NCBI GenBank assembly: GCA_963759125.1
Contig: CAVWXN010000005.1
Span: 992,001-1,056,000, forward strand
DNA length: 64,000 nucleotides
DNA from: JABDQA01 sp963759125
GTDB taxonomy: Bacteria; Desulfobacterota; Desulfobulbia; Desulfobulbales; Desulfocapsaceae
Direction: 5' to 3'
The first letter of the stretch is position 1; every line of letters starts with the position of its first letter. Below, piece by piece: positions 62,884 through 64,000 of this stretch. Made by a program: the position numbers and the translations under genes. The notes beneath the pieces were generated by a model. It did not search any database, was not told where the DNA came from, and saw nothing but the letters and a program-made list of their open reading frames with translations.

Positions 62884-64000
62884 TCAGTGTTTGAACGAGC
62901 GCTGACCGGTAAATTTCATGGCCACTTTCGGCTCAGCTTCATTGCAGGCCTCGATGGTTTCGAAATCCCGCATCGATCCCCCGGCCTGGAGTATTGCCCC
63001 GACGCCCTGCTTTATGCCAACATCGGCCCCGTCCCTAAATGGGAAGAAGGCATCTGAAATCATCACTGACCCGGGTATTCCGGCCCGGTCGTCGCCCACC
63101 TGGAGGTCGATCTCCTCCTTGGCCGATTGGGGTTTCTCGTCTCTTGCGATGGCCAGCTCGAGATCGGCATAGGAGATATTGTGCCGGTCGAAACAGAGCT
63201 GGTCTGCATATTTGATATAGGCTTTGTGCACGGCGATTTCGGCCACTCCGACCCGGTCCTGTTCGCCGGTGCCGATGCCGACGGTGCAGCCGTCATTGAC
63301 ATAGAGAACCGAATTGGAAGTGACGCCGTGTTCAATGGCCCAGCCGAAGATCATATCGTCGAGTTCCCGCTGGCTAGGCTCCCGCTCACATTGGTATTCT
63401 CTGCCCTTCCAGGTGGCGGTGGCAGGCTTCAGGTCCGCCGCCGACCTGATCGAATTTACCGCCGACTGCTGGGCGATTATGCCGCCGTCTATCAAACTCT
63501 TGAAATCGATGAAACGATAGCGCTCGAACTCGGCCAGCTTGTCGATTCGGCTAATTTTTATGACCCGAAGATTGGCCCTCTGGCTGATGATCTCCAGGCT
63601 GCCTTCCTCGAATTCGGGAGCGCAGACCACCTCGAGATAGTTCTCGGCCAGAAGTTCGGCGGTGTTTCTGTCGCAGGGCCGGTTCAGAACAACTGCACCG
63701 CCGAAGGCGGCGATACGGTCGGCCCGGTTGGCCCGGTCGAAGGCGTTGGCGACACTGGCGCCGTAGGCGGCACCGCAGGGGTTGTTGTGCTTGAGGATGA
63801 CGGCGGCCGGCTTGTCCATCAGATATTTGAGGATGTTGAGGCCGTTGTCGATATCGGTCAGATTTATTTTCCCGGGATGCTTGCCCACCTGCAGCATGTC
63901 GGCAGCGGTGATCGCCGAGACCAGCCCGTTGCCGGGCTCGATGAAGGCGCAGTCTCCCAGATTGAGATTGCCGTTGACCAGTTCATAGAGCGCCGCTTCC
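62884..64000 (-). CDS. purH: Phosphoribosylaminoimidazolecarboxamide formyltransferase PurH (partial, C-terminal)
   Basis: The AICAR formyltransferase domain: HNNPCGAAYGASVANAFDRA, SDAFFPFRDGADVG and QAGGSMRDFETIEACNEAEP, with the catalytic His region in LKHNNPCG. It transfers the last formyl group in purine synthesis. The frame is open to the right edge at 64000 and reads YELVNGNLNLGDCAFIEPGN there, so the true start lies outside. The fragment begins in the AICARFT domain, and the stand-alone form common in anaerobic bacteria fits, but the IMP cyclohydrolase part cannot be excluded. Confidence 0.9.
   Translation of the reverse strand, partial: EAALYELVNGNLNLGDCAFIEPGNGLVSAITAADMLQVGKHPGKINLTDIDNGLNILKYLMDKPAAVILKHNNPCGAAYGASVANAFDRANRADRIAAFGGAVVLNRPCDRNTAELLAENYLEVVCAPEFEEGSLEIISQRANLRVIKISRIDKLAEFERYRFIDFKSLIDGGIIAQQSAVNSIRSAADLKPATATWKGREYQCEREPSQRELDDMIFGWAIEHGVTSNSVLYVNDGCTVGIGTGEQDRVGVAEIAVHKAYIKYADQLCFDRHNISYADLELAIARDEKPQSAKEEIDLQVGDDRAGIPGSVMISDAFFPFRDGADVGIKQGVGAILQAGGSMRDFETIEACNEAEPKVAMKFTGQRSFKH

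Noticed and set aside
1..64000. tRNA, rRNA, CRISPR arrays, integrases or insertion sequences
   Set aside because: None recognised by eye on either strand; no repeat arrays or transposase motifs were seen.

Overview
The window reads like the chromosome of a Gram-negative, probably sulfate-reducing or otherwise anaerobic Desulfobacterota bacterium (Desulfobulbales-like). This is inferred from the style of the proteins: a short porin with a typical deltaproteobacterial signal peptide, a PurH that appears to be a stand-alone formyltransferase, an FG-GAP envelope protein, an HTH protein with a Cys-rich tail, and PilT and OPT/DUF6785-type transporters. No rRNA, tRNA, CRISPR, integrase or transposase was seen. 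Genes are tightly packed, often with 4-base ATGA or TTGA overlaps.

Layout. 1-3.6 kb (minus): a six-gene lipid/redox cluster (DUF1365, FAD oxidoreductase, SDR, NTF2-like, chalcone-isomerase-like, DUF3833 lipoprotein). 3.9-4.9 kb: a DUF523-DUF1722 gene split by a frameshift. 5.0-14.4 kb (plus): the most striking locus, an eight-gene envelope operon. It holds a secreted linker protein, a lipoprotein, a TPR/PEGA protein, an FHA-like/PEGA/sulfatase-modifying-factor-like protein, a small secreted protein, a TolQ/ExbB/MotA-type channel, and two VWA proteins whose single N-terminal membrane helix resembles ExbD/TolR, including the conserved Asp. I read it as an uncharacterised ion-driven envelope machine. 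14.5-20.8 kb: PLD lipoprotein, GT39-type glycosyltransferase, FtsB, FmdB, HTH and UDG-like genes. 20.8-22.0 kb: a PqqD-like protein and an unknown partner. 22.0-35.9 kb (minus): a long run with a small FtsX permease, LolD/MacB-type ATPase, a 1586-residue M28-like/FtsX fusion, two OPT-type permeases, an ABC exporter with a very large insertion in its ATPase domain, a cyclic-nucleotide-binding protein and a secreted protein; a second candidate system. 36.1-41.2 kb (minus): glycosyltransferases, a phosphatase and a deacetylase, probably for a surface glycan.

41.3-47.6 kb: envelope proteins, a strongly expressed porin (interrupted by an in-frame TGA) and an MFS pump. 47.7-50.2 kb: a Kazal-type lipoprotein, then cbpA, a small unknown gene and a cbpM-like gene. 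50.6-53.6 kb: a cNMP-binding protein with an Sm/Hfq-like tail, pilT and a DUF900 hydrolase. 53.7-55.4 kb: two 59-residue proteins, a MarR regulator, the remains of a pirin gene and an FMN reductase. 55.4-64 kb: sensor kinase, DinG helicase, IspB, divergent polysaccharide deacetylase, Gfo/Idh/MocA oxidoreductase, DgkA and a partial PurH.

A pattern runs through the window. Up to eight single-base reading-frame breaks in six genes, on both strands, restore the expected protein if one base is skipped (+1). Five of the inferred sites lie in or within about 8 bases of a six-base palindrome. This may reflect assembly or base-calling error, gene decay, or something more interesting; the affected genes are annotated here across the breaks.
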